Positions 28,930-39,630 are shown, numbered from the stretch's first letter. The stretch is 64,000 nucleotides of DNA from Streptomyces sp. DHE7-1 (GCA_016432725.1 JACJDG010000003.1:6106001-6170000), one strand, 5' to 3'. A program made the numbers and translations. Notes: generated by a model from the sequence alone, not told the origin.

Positions 28930-29997
28930 GTGAGTGCCAACGGAAGCCCCACGGGCAAGCAGCCGACCGCTACGTACGACAGCGCCTTCCTCAAGGCGTG
29001 CAGGCGTGAACCCGTGCCGCACACCCCCGTGTGGTTCATGCGCCAGGCCGGCCGCTCGCTGCCCGAGTACCGCAAGGTGCGCGAGGGCGTCCCGATGCTC
29101 GAGTCCTGCATGCGGCCCGAGCTGGTCACCGAGATCACGCTGCAGCCGGTGCGCCGGCACAACGTGGACGCGGCGATCTACTTCAGCGACATCGTCGTCC
29201 CGCTCAAGGCCATCGGCCTCGACCTGGACATCAAGCCCGGCGTCGGCCCGGTCGTGGAGCAGCCCGTGCGCACCCGCGCCGACCTGGCCCGGCTGCGCGA
29301 CCTCACGCCCGAGGACGTCTCCTACGTCACCGAGGCGATCGGCCTGCTCACCCGCGAGCTGGGCGGGACCCCGCTGATCGGTTTCGCCGGGGCGCCGTTC
29401 ACCCTGGCGAGCTACCTGGTCGAGGGCGGCCCGTCGCGCACGTACGAGAACGCCAAGGCGATGATGTACGGCGACCCGCAGCTCTGGGCCGACCTGCTGG
29501 ACCGCCTCGCCGACATCACGGCCGCGTTCCTGAAGGTGCAGATCGAGGCGGGTGCCTCGGCGGTCCAGCTCTTCGACTCCTGGGTCGGCGCGCTGGCCCC
29601 GGCCGACTACCGGAAGTCGGTCATGTCCGCCTCGGCGAAGGTGTTCGACGCTGTCGCCGGTTACGGCGTCCCGCGCATCCACTTCGGCGTCGGCACCGGC
29701 GAACTGCTGGGGCTGATGGGCGAGGCCGGCGCCGACGTGGTCGGCGTCGACTGGCGCGTCCCGCTGGACGAGGCCGTCCGCCGCGTCGGACCCGGCAAGG
29801 CGCTCCAGGGCAACCTGGACCCGACGGTGCTGTTCACCGACAAGGACACCGTCGAGGCCCGGGCCGGCGAGGTGCTCGACGCGGCCGCCGGCCTGGAGGG
29901 CCACGTCTTCAACCTCGGCCACGGCGTCATGCCGAACACCGACCCCGACGCGCTCACCCGGCTCGTGGACTACGTCCACACCCGCACGGCCCGCTGA
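28930..29997 (+). CDS. hemE: uroporphyrinogen decarboxylase
   Basis: 355 residues, cytoplasmic. It removes four acetate carboxyls from uroporphyrinogen III to give coproporphyrinogen III. The conserved start [16 protein letters not shown] contains the PxWxMRQAGR substrate-binding motif; the catalytic Asp is in [29 protein letters not shown] and the ending [19 protein letters not shown] with its conserved His are also seen. GTG 28930 starts the frame. It is intact. The later heme genes hemY and hemQ follow 4 kb downstream. Confidence 0.95.
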   Translation: MSANGSPTGKQPTATYDSAFLKACRREPVPHTPVWFMRQAGRSLPEYRKVREGVPMLESCMRPELVTEITLQPVRRHNVDAAIYFSDIVVPLKAIGLDLDIKPGVGPVVEQPVRTRADLARLRDLTPEDVSYVTEAIGLLTRELGGTPLIGFAGAPFTLASYLVEGGPSRTYENAKAMMYGDPQLWADLLDRLADITAAFLKVQIEAGASAVQLFDSWVGALAPADYRKSVMSASAKVFDAVAGYGVPRIHFGVGTGELLGLMGEAGADVVGVDWRVPLDEAVRRVGPGKALQGNLDPTVLFTDKDTVEARAGEVLDAAAGLEGHVFNLGHGVMPNTDPDALTRLVDYVHTRTAR

Positions 29998-30025
29998 GCG
30001 CGGCCGCGCACCGTACGCCCACCGC

Positions 30026-30850
30026 TCACCACACCTGACGGGGCCGCGCCTGCCTGCCGAACACCAGGCGGCGCGGCTCCGGCGGTGGCGGCGTGCCCGG
30101 TTTGAGCGGCCAGGCCAGCAGCATGCCCACCACGAAGCCGACCACGTGGGCCGAGTAGGCCACCGTCCCGGCGCCGGACACCCCGTGCCCGGACGAGTAC
30201 ACCGCCTGCAGCCCGAACCAGAAGCCCAGCACCAGCCAGGCGGGCAGCCGCAGCGGCAGGAAGACCAGGAACGGCACCAGCACCCAGACCCGCGCCCGCG
30301 GATACAGCACCAGATAGGCGCCCAGCACACCGGCGATCGCGCCGGACGCGCCGATCAGCGGGTCGGCGGAAGTGGCGTTGAGCAGCGCGAAGCCGTAACC
30401 GGCCGCGTAGCCGCAGAAGAGGTAGAAGAGGAAGAAGCGGATGTGACCCATCCGGTCCTCGACGTTGTTGCCGAAGATCATCAGGAACAGCATGTTGCCC
30501 AGCAGGTGCAGCCAGCCGCCGTGCAGGAACATCGCCGTGAACACGGACAGCGCCGGGGACTTGTCGTAGCCGGGCGCCGCCACCACACACCCGGGGCCGT
30601 GCGGGCCCACGCCCACGCCGCCGGTCGGGACCACCCGGGGCAGCTGATGGTGGATCAGCTCCCTCGGGACCGCCGCGTAGTGGTCCATGAAGGCCTGCAC
30701 ATGGCAGAGCTGCGCCAGTTCGCTCGAACCCGGCATCGAACCGAGGGTGCCGGGGGTGACGAGGAAGACGAGGACGTTGGCGGCGACGAGGGCGTACGTG
30801 ACATAGGGGGTGCGGCGCGCCGGGTTCACGTCATGGACGGGGATGACCAC
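30026..30850 (-). CDS. rhomboid-family intramembrane serine protease
   Basis: 274 residues with six or more hydrophobic segments. The catalytic Ser lies in LIGASGAIAGVLGAYL and the His in YSAHVVGFVVGMLLAW. The conserved TAMFLHGGWLHLLGNMLFL with HxxxxHLxxN, and GNNVEDRMGHIRFFLFY, also match rhomboids. It would cut transmembrane substrates inside the membrane. It is convergent with hemE (28 bases apart). GTG 30850 starts it. The substrate is unknown. Confidence 0.9.
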   Translation of the reverse strand: MVIPVHDVNPARRTPYVTYALVAANVLVFLVTPGTLGSMPGSSELAQLCHVQAFMDHYAAVPRELIHHQLPRVVPTGGVGVGPHGPGCVVAAPGYDKSPALSVFTAMFLHGGWLHLLGNMLFLMIFGNNVEDRMGHIRFFLFYLFCGYAAGYGFALLNATSADPLIGASGAIAGVLGAYLVLYPRARVWVLVPFLVFLPLRLPAWLVLGFWFGLQAVYSSGHGVSGAGTVAYSAHVVGFVVGMLLAWPLKPGTPPPPEPRRLVFGRQARPRQVW

Positions 30851-30942
30851 ACAGAAGTACTGCCCGGGATACGGCGCGTGAATCGGTGAACGCCGGCGGG
30901 CGCGGCCGCGTATCTCCCCTCAACCGACGTGAGGATCAGGCG

Positions 30943-31233
30943 ATGAGTGCGAACGCTCCGCAGGTGACCGCGATGCAGGCGCTGCCCGACGGCGAGGCCG
31001 AGCTGTCCTTGGTGATACGGATTCCCTGGGAGGACGTCGCCCGGCTCGGTCAGGAGGCCGGGCGGCTGGCGGCGCAGATGCAGCGGCCGGTGACGCTGGA
31101 CGAGGCGGTGAGCTACCGGCTGCGGTCCACCCGGCCGTCCGCCTCGCACGCCAAACCCGCGGGGGAGCAGCCCGCGGCCGTGACGGCCGGCGGAGGCGTC
31201 ACCTCCCTGCCGCGGATCAGCACCACGGCCTGA
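30943..31233 (+). CDS. small conserved hypothetical protein
   Basis: 96 residues. The first 65 (LPDGEAELSLVIRIPWEDVARLGQEAGRLAAQ and VTLDEAVSYRLR) predict a short beta strand and a long amphipathic helix; the Ala/Ser/Pro tail looks disordered. I recognise no family. ATG 30943 follows AGGATCAGG. It is divergent from the rhomboid gene (92 bases between), convergent with the next gene, and therefore transcribed alone. Confidence 0.6.
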   Translation: MSANAPQVTAMQALPDGEAELSLVIRIPWEDVARLGQEAGRLAAQMQRPVTLDEAVSYRLRSTRPSASHAKPAGEQPAAVTAGGGVTSLPRISTTA

Positions 31234-31237
31234 CCGC

Positions 31238-32638
31238 CTACCGCTGGGAGGCCCGCACCTTCGCCGCCGCCTTTCTCGCCGCCACCAGGACCGGGTCCCA
31301 CACCGGCGAGAAGGGCGGGGCGTACCCGAGGTCCAGAGCCGTCATCTGCTGCACCGTCATCTGCGCGGTCAGCGCCACCGCCGCGATGTCGACCCGCTTG
31401 CCGGCGCCCTCCCGGCCGACGATCTGGACACCGAGCAGCCGGCCCGTGCCCCGCTCGGCGAGCATCTTCACCGTCATCGGGGAGGCGCCGGGGTAGTAGC
31501 CGGCCCGGCTGGTCGACTCGATGACGACCGATTCGAACCGCAGGCCCGCCCGGTGGGCGTCCTTCTCGCGCAGACCGGTGCGGGCGATCTCCAGGTCGCA
31601 GACCTTGCTGACCGCGGTGCCGACCACACCCGGGAAGGTGGCGTAGCCGCCGCCCGCGTTGGTGCCGATGACCTGGCCGTGCTTGTTGGCGTGGGTGCCC
31701 AGCGGAACGTACTGCTCCTGCCCCGAGACCAGGTTCAGCACCTCGACGCAGTCGCCGCCCGCCCAGATGTCCTCGTGGCCGCGCACCCGCATCGCGAGGT
31801 CGGTGAGCAGGCCGCCGTGCGCGCCGAGGGGCAGCCCCGCCGCGCGGGCGAGCGAGGTCTCCGGGCGCACACCGATGCCCAGGACCACGAGGTCCGCCGG
31901 GTACTCGGCGTCCTCGGTGGCCACCGCGCGGACCCGGCCGTCCTCGCCGGTGAGCAGCTTGGTCACCTCGGCGTCGTTCACCATGGTGATGCCGAGGCCC
32001 TCCATGGCGCCGTGCACCATCCGCCCCATGTCCGGGTCCAGGGTCGACATGGGCTCCTTGCCGCGGTTGACGACCGTCACCTCGAAGCCCCGGTTGATCA
32101 GCGCCTCGGCCATCTCGACGCCGATGTAGCCGGCGCCCACGACCACCGCGCGCCGGCCGGGCGCCCGCTCCAGCGAGTCCAGCAGCGCCTCGCCGTCGTC
32201 CAGGGTCTGCACCCCGTGCACGCCCGGCGCGTCCACGCCCGGCATGTCGGGGCGGACCGGGCGGGCGCCGGTGGCGATGACCAGCCCGTCGTACGACGTC
32301 CACGACTCCGCGCCGGATTCGACGTCGCGCGCGCGTACCCGCCGTCCTGCCACGTCGATCGCGACGACCTCGGTACGCATCCGCAGGTCGATCCCGCGCG
32401 CGCGGTGCTCGGCCGGGGTGCGCGCGACGAGCTGGTCGCGTTCGGGCACGTCACCGCCCACCCAGTACGGGATCCCGCACGCCGAGTAGGAGCTGAAGTG
32501 GCCCCGCTCGAAGGCCACGATCTCCAGTTCGTCCGGGCCCGACATCCGGCGCGCCTGCGACGCCGCGGACATCCCCGCGGCGTCGCCGCCGATCACCACC
32601 AGCCGTCGCCTGCCGTCCCGCCCACCGTTCATGCTCAT
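31238..32638 (-). CDS. FAD-dependent pyridine nucleotide oxidoreductase, CoA-disulfide reductase type
   Basis: 466 residues. The FAD-binding VVIGGDAAGMSAASQARR opens the protein; the single redox Cys is in SSYSACGIPYW (about residue 50), the position of the catalytic Cys in CoA-disulfide reductases and NADH oxidases. NAD(P)H-binding VVVGAGYIGVEMAEAL, a second FAD motif around IWAGGDCVEV and a C-terminal dimerisation domain follow. A likely role is thiol redox balance, reducing CoA disulfide or a related low-molecular-weight disulfide; NADH oxidase or a persulfide-active enzyme are alternatives. It is intact in frame. Confidence 0.85.
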   Translation of the reverse strand: MSMNGGRDGRRRLVVIGGDAAGMSAASQARRMSGPDELEIVAFERGHFSSYSACGIPYWVGGDVPERDQLVARTPAEHRARGIDLRMRTEVVAIDVAGRRVRARDVESGAESWTSYDGLVIATGARPVRPDMPGVDAPGVHGVQTLDDGEALLDSLERAPGRRAVVVGAGYIGVEMAEALINRGFEVTVVNRGKEPMSTLDPDMGRMVHGAMEGLGITMVNDAEVTKLLTGEDGRVRAVATEDAEYPADLVVLGIGVRPETSLARAAGLPLGAHGGLLTDLAMRVRGHEDIWAGGDCVEVLNLVSGQEQYVPLGTHANKHGQVIGTNAGGGYATFPGVVGTAVSKVCDLEIARTGLREKDAHRAGLRFESVVIESTSRAGYYPGASPMTVKMLAERGTGRLLGVQIVGREGAGKRVDIAAVALTAQMTVQQMTALDLGYAPPFSPVWDPVLVAARKAAAKVRASQR

Positions 32639-32690
32639 GTGAACACGCTACGGTGCGCGGCCACTTCGGTCCTGACCGGGCCTGCGCGCG

Positions 32691-33643
32691 TCAGTCCTGA
32701 CCGGGCTCGCGCGCGGGACGCGCGTGCGGCAGCGGACCCGGCGCGGCCGTCGCCGGTGCGGGGACCGGCTCCGGGCGGCGCGGCAGCCGGGGCCGGACGA
32801 GCCGTGCCCACACCAGGGCCAGCAGCGCGGCGAGCGCGGCGAACGGCAGCAGCGCGCCCAGGACCAGGGCGATCCAGCGCAGCATCGTGACGAACGCGTG
32901 CCAGCCGCCCGACAGCGCGTCCACGAAGCCGGGCGTGCCGTCCTCGGCGGCCTTCTTCACGGGCGTCTCGGACAGCGACAGGGTGATGGTCGCCAGGCTG
33001 GTGCGGTCCTTCAGGGACGCCTGCTGGGCGAGCAGCGCCTCCAGGTCCGCCTCCCGGCTGCTCAGCTCGCCCTCCAGGGTGACGACGTCGCTCAGCTTGG
33101 TCGCCCGGTCCATCAGCGTCCGGATGCGGGCCACGCTCGCCCGCTGCGACCTGACCCGGCTGTCCACGTCCACGACCTGGTCGGTGACGTCCCGCGCCTT
33201 CGCGGTGCGCTCGACGAGCCGGCCGGCGCCCTGCAGATCGCCGAGGACCTCGTCGTACCGCGCGGACGGCACCCGCAGCACCACGCGCGTGTACTCGTGG
33301 CCGTCGGAGTCCCGGCCGGTGTTCTCGCCGCCGACGTAACCGCCCGCGCTCTCCGCGGTCGTGCGGGCCTCCTCCAGCGCCCTGGGCACGTCCTTGACCT
33401 CGACCGTGAGGGAGGCGGTGCGGATGACGGCGCTCGGCACGGACGCGGGCGTCCGGCGGGCGGACTTCGCGTCCTGCGCCTTGCCGCCGGCGGCACCCGC
33501 CTGCCGCTCCGCGCCGTCCGCGGCGGACTTGGCGGAGCCCCGCCCGAGTCGTCCGCGGCACTGCATCCGGCCAGAGCCAGACAGGCGGCGAGCAGGACCC
33601 CGGACAGGGCCCGGACGGGTCGTACGGAACGTGGTGCGCGCAT
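32691..33643 (-). CDS. DUF4349 membrane-anchored lipoprotein (one frame break)
   Basis: About 317 residues after repair. The N-terminus is a lipoprotein signal with lipobox LAGC (LLAACLALAGCSAADDSG). The DUF4349 body reads VIRTASLTVEVKDVPRALEEA, AGGYVGGEN and YDEVLGDLQGAGRLVERTA, followed by a coiled-coil stretch (VVTLEGELSSREADLEALLAQQ), then a C-terminal membrane helix (ALVLGALLPFAALAALLALVWA) and a basic, Pro-rich tail. The signal and body are in different frames; one base is missing from the run at 33538-33541. Function unknown; domain order suggests an envelope protein tethered at both ends. Confidence 0.8.
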
Positions 33644-33814
33644 GGCGGTACCCCGGGAACGGTGAGACACGACGGCGATGACCTCTGACGCTCCTTCGAC
33701 GCCCGGGCGGCCCGGACCGTTGGGGCGCGCCGGTTCCGATGCGGTCACGGTCCGGACTCGTCCCGGACACCGGCCCGGGACGGGAGCGCCCGCGGGGTCT
33801 GAGAGAGTGGGGAC

Positions 33815-35269
33815 ATGAGCGCAACGGGTACGCATTCGGGGCATGTCGTCGTCGTGGGAGCCGGCATCTCGGGGCTGGCCGCCGCCCACCGGCTGCTGCG
33901 GCGAGGCGCCCGGGTGACCGTGCTGGAGGCCTCCGACCGGGTCGGCGGCAAGCTGCTCCCGGGCGAGATCGCGGGCGTCCGGGTGGACCTCGGTGCCGAG
34001 TCGATGCTGGCCCGCCGCCCCGAGGCGGTCGCCCTCGCGCGTGAGGTGGGCCTCGCCGAGCGGCTCCAGCCGCCGGCCACCGCGACCGCGTCGATCTGGA
34101 CCCGCGGCGCGCTGCGCCCCATGCCCAAGGGGCATGTGATGGGCGTCCCCGGCACCGCCGCCGCCCTCGCCGGCGTGCTGTCCGACGAGGGCCTCGCCCG
34201 CATCGGGCGCGACGCCGTACTGCCCCGCACCGAGATCGGCGACGACGTGGCGGTCGGCGAGTACGTGGCGGCGCGGCTCGGCCGGGAGGTCGTCGACCGG
34301 CTGGTGGAACCGCTCCTGGGCGGGGTGTACGCGGGCGACGCGTACCGCATCTCGATGCGCTCCGCCGTCCCGCAGCTCTTCCATGCCGCCCGCGCCCACG
34401 ACTCCCTCACCGAGGCCGTGCGCGACATCCAGGCCAGGGCCGAGGCCGACCGGCGGACCGGGCCGGTGTTCATGGGCATCGAGGGCGGTGTGGGCCGGCT
34501 GCCGCTCGCGGTCGCCGATTCGGTGCGCGCCCTCGGCGGTGACGTCCTCTGCCGCACCCCGGTGACCGGCCTGCGCCGGGAGGCGTCCGGCCGCTGGCGG
34601 GTCACCGCGGGGGAGCGGGTACTGGACGCCGACGCGGTGATCGTCGCCGTACCCGCCCCGGCCGCCGCCGCGCTGCTGAGCGCCGAGTCCCCGGAGGCCG
34701 CGGCCGAACTCGCCGCCGTCGAGTACGCCTCCATGGCCCTGATCACCCTCGCCTACCGCCGCACCGGCCTCGCCCTGCCCGAGGGCAGCGGCTTCCTGGT
34801 GCCGCCCGTCGACGGCCGCACCATCAAGGCGTCCACCTTCGCCTCCCGGAAGTGGGGCTGGATCGCCGACGAGGACCCGGACGTGGTCGTGCTGCGCACC
34901 TCGGTCGGACGGCACGGCGAGACCGAGGTGCTCCGGCGCGAGGACGCCGAGCTGGTCGACGTCTCGCGGCACGACCTGCGCGAGGCCACCGGCCTGGACG
35001 CCAAGCCGCTGGAGACCCGCGTGACCCGCTGGACCGACGGGCTGCCCCAGTACCCGGTGGGCCACCACGCGCGCGTGGCCCGCGTCCGCGAGCACGTGGC
35101 CAGGCTGCCGGGCCTCGCGGTGTGCGGCGCGCAGTACGACGGCGTCGGCATCCCGGCCTGCGTCGCGAGCGCCCACGCGGCCGTCGACCAGCTCGCCGGC
35201 GACCTCGACGGTGTGCGCAAGCTGACGGCCGACCCGGTGCAGAGCCTGCACGGCGGAGCGGGAGAATAG
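33815..35269 (+). CDS. hemY: coproporphyrinogen III / protoporphyrinogen oxidase
   Basis: FAD enzyme of 484 residues. The dinucleotide-binding start is [18 protein letters not shown] with [12 protein letters not shown]; the C-terminal FAD motif is [20 protein letters not shown]. In actinobacteria this protein (also called CgoX) oxidises coproporphyrinogen III to coproporphyrin III for the HemQ-dependent pathway. ATG 33815 follows GAGTGGGGA. The hemQ start lies 4 bases after its stop, so the two are surely co-transcribed. It is intact. The nearby hemQ argues for the coproporphyrin function over classic protoporphyrinogen oxidation. Confidence 0.93.
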   Translation: MSATGTHSGHVVVVGAGISGLAAAHRLLRRGARVTVLEASDRVGGKLLPGEIAGVRVDLGAESMLARRPEAVALAREVGLAERLQPPATATASIWTRGALRPMPKGHVMGVPGTAAALAGVLSDEGLARIGRDAVLPRTEIGDDVAVGEYVAARLGREVVDRLVEPLLGGVYAGDAYRISMRSAVPQLFHAARAHDSLTEAVRDIQARAEADRRTGPVFMGIEGGVGRLPLAVADSVRALGGDVLCRTPVTGLRREASGRWRVTAGERVLDADAVIVAVPAPAAAALLSAESPEAAAELAAVEYASMALITLAYRRTGLALPEGSGFLVPPVDGRTIKASTFASRKWGWIADEDPDVVVLRTSVGRHGETEVLRREDAELVDVSRHDLREATGLDAKPLETRVTRWTDGLPQYPVGHHARVARVREHVARLPGLAVCGAQYDGVGIPACVASAHAAVDQLAGDLDGVRKLTADPVQSLHGGAGE

Positions 35270-35273
35270 GCAC

Positions 35274-36005
35274 ATGAGTGACGACGCCCCCACCACCGAG
35301 ACCGGCAGGATCCCGAACAAGGGCAAGCTGGCCAAGGACCTCAACGAGGTCATCCGCTACACGCTGTGGTCCGTCTTCAAGCTGAAGGACGTGCTCCCGG
35401 AGGACCGCGCGGGCTACGCCGACGAGGTCCAGGAGCTGTTCGACCAGCTCGCCGCGAAGGACGTGACGGTCCGCGGCACCTACGACGTCTCCGGGCTGCG
35501 CGCCGACGCCGACGTGATGATCTGGTGGCACGCCGAGACCAGCGACCAGCTCCAGGAGGCGTACAACCTCTTCCGGCGCACCCGGCTCGGCCGCGCGCTG
35601 GAGCCGGTGTGGTCGAACATGGCGCTGCACCGCCCCGCCGAGTTCAACCGCTCGCACATCCCGGCGTTCCTCGCCGACGAGACGCCCCGCGACTACGTGA
35701 GCGTCTACCCCTTCGTGCGCTCCTACGACTGGTACCTGCTGCCCGACGAGGACCGCCGCCGCATGCTCGCCGACCACGGCAAGATGGCCCGCGGCTACCC
35801 GGACGTCCGCGCCAACACGGTCGCCTCGTTCTCGCTCGGCGACTACGAGTGGATGCTGGCCTTCGAGGCCGACGAGCTGTACCGCATCGTCGACCTCATG
35901 CGCCACCTGCGCGGCTCCGAGGCCCGCAGGCACGTCCGCGAGGAGGTCCCCTTCTTCACGGGCCGCCGCAAGGACGTCGCGGACCTGGTGGCGGGGCTGG
36001 CCTGA
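35274..36005 (+). CDS. hemQ: coproheme decarboxylase (HemQ/ChdC, chlorite dismutase fold)
   Basis: 243 residues. It performs two oxidative decarboxylations of iron-coproporphyrin III to make heme b. Seen are [50 protein letters not shown] and [17 protein letters not shown], which carries the catalytic Tyr, then the conserved His region [23 protein letters not shown]. The protein lacks chlorite dismutase activity in characterised HemQ relatives. It starts 4 bases after hemY, with GGAG upstream. Confidence 0.93.
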   Translation: MSDDAPTTETGRIPNKGKLAKDLNEVIRYTLWSVFKLKDVLPEDRAGYADEVQELFDQLAAKDVTVRGTYDVSGLRADADVMIWWHAETSDQLQEAYNLFRRTRLGRALEPVWSNMALHRPAEFNRSHIPAFLADETPRDYVSVYPFVRSYDWYLLPDEDRRRMLADHGKMARGYPDVRANTVASFSLGDYEWMLAFEADELYRIVDLMRHLRGSEARRHVREEVPFFTGRRKDVADLVAGLA

Positions 36006-36109
36006 GTCCTCGGCCCAGGGTCCCGGGTGCGTCCTCCGGGAGACGCGGCACCGGGCGTCGCGAGGCCGTCGCGGACCCGGTGGCCGGGCCGGCCTCGGAG
36101 GGACGCCCC

Positions 36110-37741
36110 CTAGGACGCCTTGCCCTTGAGGGCGTCCCGTTCGGTGCGCTTGGCGGCGGGGGAGGCCGGGGCCTCGGGCCTCGGCTCCGGGCGCGGCGCG
36201 CAGGCGGCGCGCCGCCCCGGAACGCGGCCTTCGAGCAGGTAGCCGTCCAGGTGGCCGTTCACGCACCTGTTGGGGCCGCCCCCGATGCCGTGCGTGCCGG
36301 CGTCCCGCTCGGTCACCAGCGCCGACCCGGCCAGCCGCCGGCTCATCTCCAGCGCACCCGAGTACGGGGTGGCGGCGTCCCGCTCGGCGGCCAGGATCAG
36401 CACGGGCGGCAGCTCACCGGGGCCCGTCCGCACGTCCAGCGGCCGCTGCCGGGGGGCCGGCCAGTAGGCGCAGGGCAGGTTCATCCACGCGTTGTCCCAG
36501 GTCTCGAACGGCGCGCTGCGCGCGAGCCGGGTGTTGTCGCGGTCCCACACCTTCCAGTCGGTCGGCCAGGGCGCGTCGTTGCACTCGACGGCGGTGTAGA
36601 CCGCGCTCCCGTTCTCCGCCTCGGCGGCCGCCCCCGCGTCCGGTGCGGCCAGTTCGACCAGCGCCTTGGCGTCGCCCTTCAGATAGGCCGACAGCGCGGC
36701 GGCCCGGCCCGGCCAGAGGTCGTCGTAGTACCCGGCCTGGAGGAACGCGTTCTGCAGCTGGCCCGGCCCCACCCTGCCGCCCGCCGCCTTCCCCGCCAGC
36801 CGGCCGCGCGCGGTGTCGTAGCTGTCCTGCACCTTCGCGGGGGTGTCGCCGAGCCGGTACACGTCGTCGTGCCGGGCGACCCACTCCCGGAAGTCCGTCC
36901 AGCGGTCCTCGAACGCGGCGGACTGGTCCAGGTTGGCGCGGTACCAGACCTTCTGCGGGGACGGGTCCACCGCCGAGTCCAGCACCATCCGCCGGACGTG
37001 CGAGGGGAACAGCGTCGCGTACAGCGCGCCGAAGTAGGTGCCGTACGACGCGCCCATGTACGTGAGCCGGTCCTCGCCCAGCGCCGCCCGCAGGACGTCC
37101 AGGTCACGGGCGTTGCTGAGCGAGTTGTAGTACCGCAGCCCGCTTCCCGACCGCTCGGCGCAGCCGCGCGCGTACGCCTTCGCCCGGGCGATGCGCTGCC
37201 GCTTGTACCGCTCCGAGGGGTGGGCCGGCGACTCGGCGGGCGCGTGGAAGAAGAGCTTCGGCTCGACGCAGGACAGCGGCGCGGAGCGGCCCACCCCGCG
37301 CGGGGCGTAGCCGACGAGGTCGTACGCGGCGGCGATCCGCTGCCACGCGGGCAGGGTGCGGGCCATCGGGAAGTACATGCCGGAGGCGCCGGGGCCGCCC
37401 GGGTTGTAGACGAGTGCGCCCTGCCGGGGCACCTTCCGCTTGCTGTTGCGCGGGTCCTTCTGGGTGGCCCGGGCCCGGCTGACGGTCAGCTCGATCTGCC
37501 TGCCGCCGGGCCGCGCGTAGTCCAGCGGGACGCGCACCGTGCCGCACTCCAGGCTCCGCGGCGCGTCCCGCCCGTCGCACCGGGTGAACTCGATGCCGCT
37601 CTCGCGCGCCCGCTGGACGGCCACCGCGGTCCCGCGCGCCTCGGCGGCGCCCGGCGCGCCCGCCGCGCCGTCGGCCGGCGCCGCCGCCAGGGCCGCGATC
37701 AGCAGGGATCCGGCGGCCGTGTACAGGGCGGCAGCTCTCAT
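36110..37741 (-). CDS. secreted tripeptidyl-aminopeptidase-like alpha/beta hydrolase (S33, TAP family)
   Basis: 543 residues with an N-terminal signal peptide (LYTAAGSLLIAALAAAPADGA). The alpha/beta hydrolase core has the oxyanion region LVYNPGGPGASG, the nucleophile in YMGASYGTYFGALYA, an Asp near LILAAERDAATPYSG and the His in DAGTHGIGGGPNRC. The TAP-like C-terminal domain matches Streptomyces tripeptidyl aminopeptidases, which release tripeptides from secreted proteins; esterase activity is possible. ATG 37741 follows GGAGGGAT. It is intact and convergent with hemQ. Confidence 0.88.
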   Translation of the reverse strand: MRAAALYTAAGSLLIAALAAAPADGAAGAPGAAEARGTAVAVQRARESGIEFTRCDGRDAPRSLECGTVRVPLDYARPGGRQIELTVSRARATQKDPRNSKRKVPRQGALVYNPGGPGASGMYFPMARTLPAWQRIAAAYDLVGYAPRGVGRSAPLSCVEPKLFFHAPAESPAHPSERYKRQRIARAKAYARGCAERSGSGLRYYNSLSNARDLDVLRAALGEDRLTYMGASYGTYFGALYATLFPSHVRRMVLDSAVDPSPQKVWYRANLDQSAAFEDRWTDFREWVARHDDVYRLGDTPAKVQDSYDTARGRLAGKAAGGRVGPGQLQNAFLQAGYYDDLWPGRAAALSAYLKGDAKALVELAAPDAGAAAEAENGSAVYTAVECNDAPWPTDWKVWDRDNTRLARSAPFETWDNAWMNLPCAYWPAPRQRPLDVRTGPGELPPVLILAAERDAATPYSGALEMSRRLAGSALVTERDAGTHGIGGGPNRCVNGHLDGYLLEGRVPGRRAACAPRPEPRPEAPASPAAKRTERDALKGKAS

Positions 37742-37889
37742 CGCGTAATCCCTCCGGTGCGCGGCGGCGATGGCACGGCTGCCACGGCCCGACGATCACA
37801 CAAGGGATGTTTCGTTCGGCTCCCGGTGAAGGCAAGCACCGCACGGCGGTGTCGCCGGGAATGCCCCCGGTGCGCCCCGAAGGGCGGTC

Positions 37890-38673
37890 TCACTCCCCCT
37901 GGGGCCGGTCGCGGTGGGCGAAGGCCGCGCGCAGCTCCGGTCCGCCGGCCGCCCGGATCCCCCGCACGGCGACGGAGGTCAGGAAGGACCGCTCGTCGCC
38001 CTCCCGGGTCTGCCGCCGGGGCAGGGCGCCGAGCAGCCGCTGTCCGGCGGGGAGGCCCAGCGCGAGTACGGGTGCGCCTCGACCCGGGCGATGGCGAGAC
38101 AGCTCAGGGTCAGCGTGAGGGGCAGCGCGAACCACAGCGCCACGACGAACCGCGGCATCCCCGGCTGAGCGGGCATCAGCAGGGCGGCCAGGGCCAGCGC
38201 GCACACGGCCAGTGCGGCGGCCCGCACCTGGCGGACACCGTCCGCCACCGTCGTACGCGCGCCGTCCGGCACCGCGAGTCCGGAGCGCTCCAGTCCGTCG
38301 GCGAGCCGCCGTACGGCCTCCGTGCCGGCCGCGGCGGCCCGCACCGGCGCGATCCTCGACTGGCCCTCGGGCCCTATCGCCCTATGACGGACCGTTCCAT
38401 CTCGTCGCGGCCCCGCGGGTCCACCACCGTGGCCCAGCCGGTGTGCGCGAGCAGCAGCCGACGCTGCCGGGCCATGGCGACCATGGTCACGTCGGCGACC
38501 CGCGCCGGCCCGCCGGACAGGAACGCCGCCTCGTACAGCGTCAGATCGTGCTCCCGGTCCGTGGGGACGCCCTCGGTGTCGAGGTCCGCCGAGCGGACCG
38601 CGGCCAGGCACAGCCGGGTGCACGCGATGCCCGCGAACGCCCAGGCCAGGAGCAGCAGAAGGACCCAGAACAT
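37890..38673 (-). CDS. TIGR04222-type membrane protein (two frame breaks)
   Basis: About 261 residues after repair. The N-terminal helix is MFWVLLLLLAWAFAGIACT, then DREHDLTLYEAAFLSGGPARVADVTMVAMARQRRL, the typical start of TIGR04222 proteins (YExAxLxGGPxRV). After a middle part (PVRAAAAGTEAVRRLADGL) two further membrane segments follow (AALAVCALALAALLMP and PRFVVALWFALPLTLTLSC) and a basic tail. Breaks near 38380 and 38070 are each one lost base. Some relatives end in Cys- or Gly-rich tails; this one does not. It is the last gene of the DUF692-DUF4142-TIGR04222 row. Function unknown. Confidence 0.72.
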
Positions 38674-38769
38674 GACGTGTTTCTATGCCAGGCGCCCCGG
38701 AAAGACCATGCCCGTTCCAGCATCCGGACCGAGTGTCGCCGGTACGTGACGTTCCGTTTGCCGCGCAGG

Positions 38770-39536
38770 TCAGGGGGCGTCGACGGGCAGCGGACTCGAG
38801 GCGGCGGGCGGCATGGAGTACGACTCGGAGGGCGAGGGCGCGACCGGGACCGCGGAACCGGCGTCGGTGACCGGGGGCGTGGGCACGGGGGAAGGGGTGG
38901 TCGCGAGGTCCCGGGCCAGGGCGGAGAAGTCGACGTACCCGGTCGCCTCCAGGACCTTGATGTGGTCCAGCACGGTCGTGTTGGCGTCGTCGGCGAGGTC
39001 GCGGACCAGCGCGTTCTGGGTCCCCGCGCGGACCTCGGCGACCAGCGAGAACACCCGGCCGTGGGCCAGCCGCAGCAGACCGGCGAACTGCCGGTCGAAC
39101 TCCTGGCCGCGCGCGCCGCGCAGTGTGGCGAGCCACTGCTCCTGCTGGGCGTTGGGCTCGTCGGGCAGGGGCACGCCGAGCCGGGAGGCGACGGTGCGGT
39201 CGTGCGCGTCGAGCGAGGTGTGGCCGTCCACCAGATGCTGTCCCGCGTCGCGCACGGCCTGCGTGGTGCCCTTCTCCAGGGCCAGTTGCCCGGCCGGCAG
39301 TTCCCACAGCCCCGCCAGCCGGACCTTGGTCACGAAGTCCCTGTCCCGCTCGGACAGCGGACCGTACGGCGTCGTCACGGTCCGCGCGCCGAGTACCTGC
39401 GCGCCGGCCGTGCCGCCCTGGCGGCCGTACGACCAGAGCGGGAAGAGCAGCGCCGCGGCGGTCGCCGCGAGGGCCGTGATGATGAGCCCGGTGCCGCTGA
39501 ATATGCCTCGGCCCTTGACGGGGGTCGCGGTCGCAT
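38770..39536 (-). CDS. DUF4142 domain membrane-anchored protein (frame break near the start)
   Basis: About 255 residues. One N-terminal helix (GTGLIITALAATAAALLFPLW) anchors an extracellular DUF4142 domain: LSERDRDFVTKVRLAGLWE, LALEKGTTQAVRDAGQHLVDGH, LDAHDRTVASRLGV and EFDRQFAGLLRLAHGRVFSL. This all-helical domain belongs with ferritin-like DUF305/DUF4142 proteins; its role is unknown. A Pro/Ser-rich tail ends it. The frame opens at 39555, but ATG 39536, preceded by AGGAGG, joins the frame (MRPRP, then VKGRGIFSG) if one base is restored in the run at 39520-39524. Confidence 0.78.
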
Positions 39537-39630
39537 GGTGCCTCCTGCACCGCACTCCGATGTGCTGGGTGCGGAGCTGGCATATTACTGCGGCGTCCGG
39601 GGCGACCGGTCACGGAGGCGGGCCGGCGGC

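Noticed and set aside
36100-36138. Hairpin overlapping the stop of the TAP peptidase as a terminator
   Set aside because: The arms are only 9 bases with a 21-base loop and half lies inside the coding region, so support is weak.
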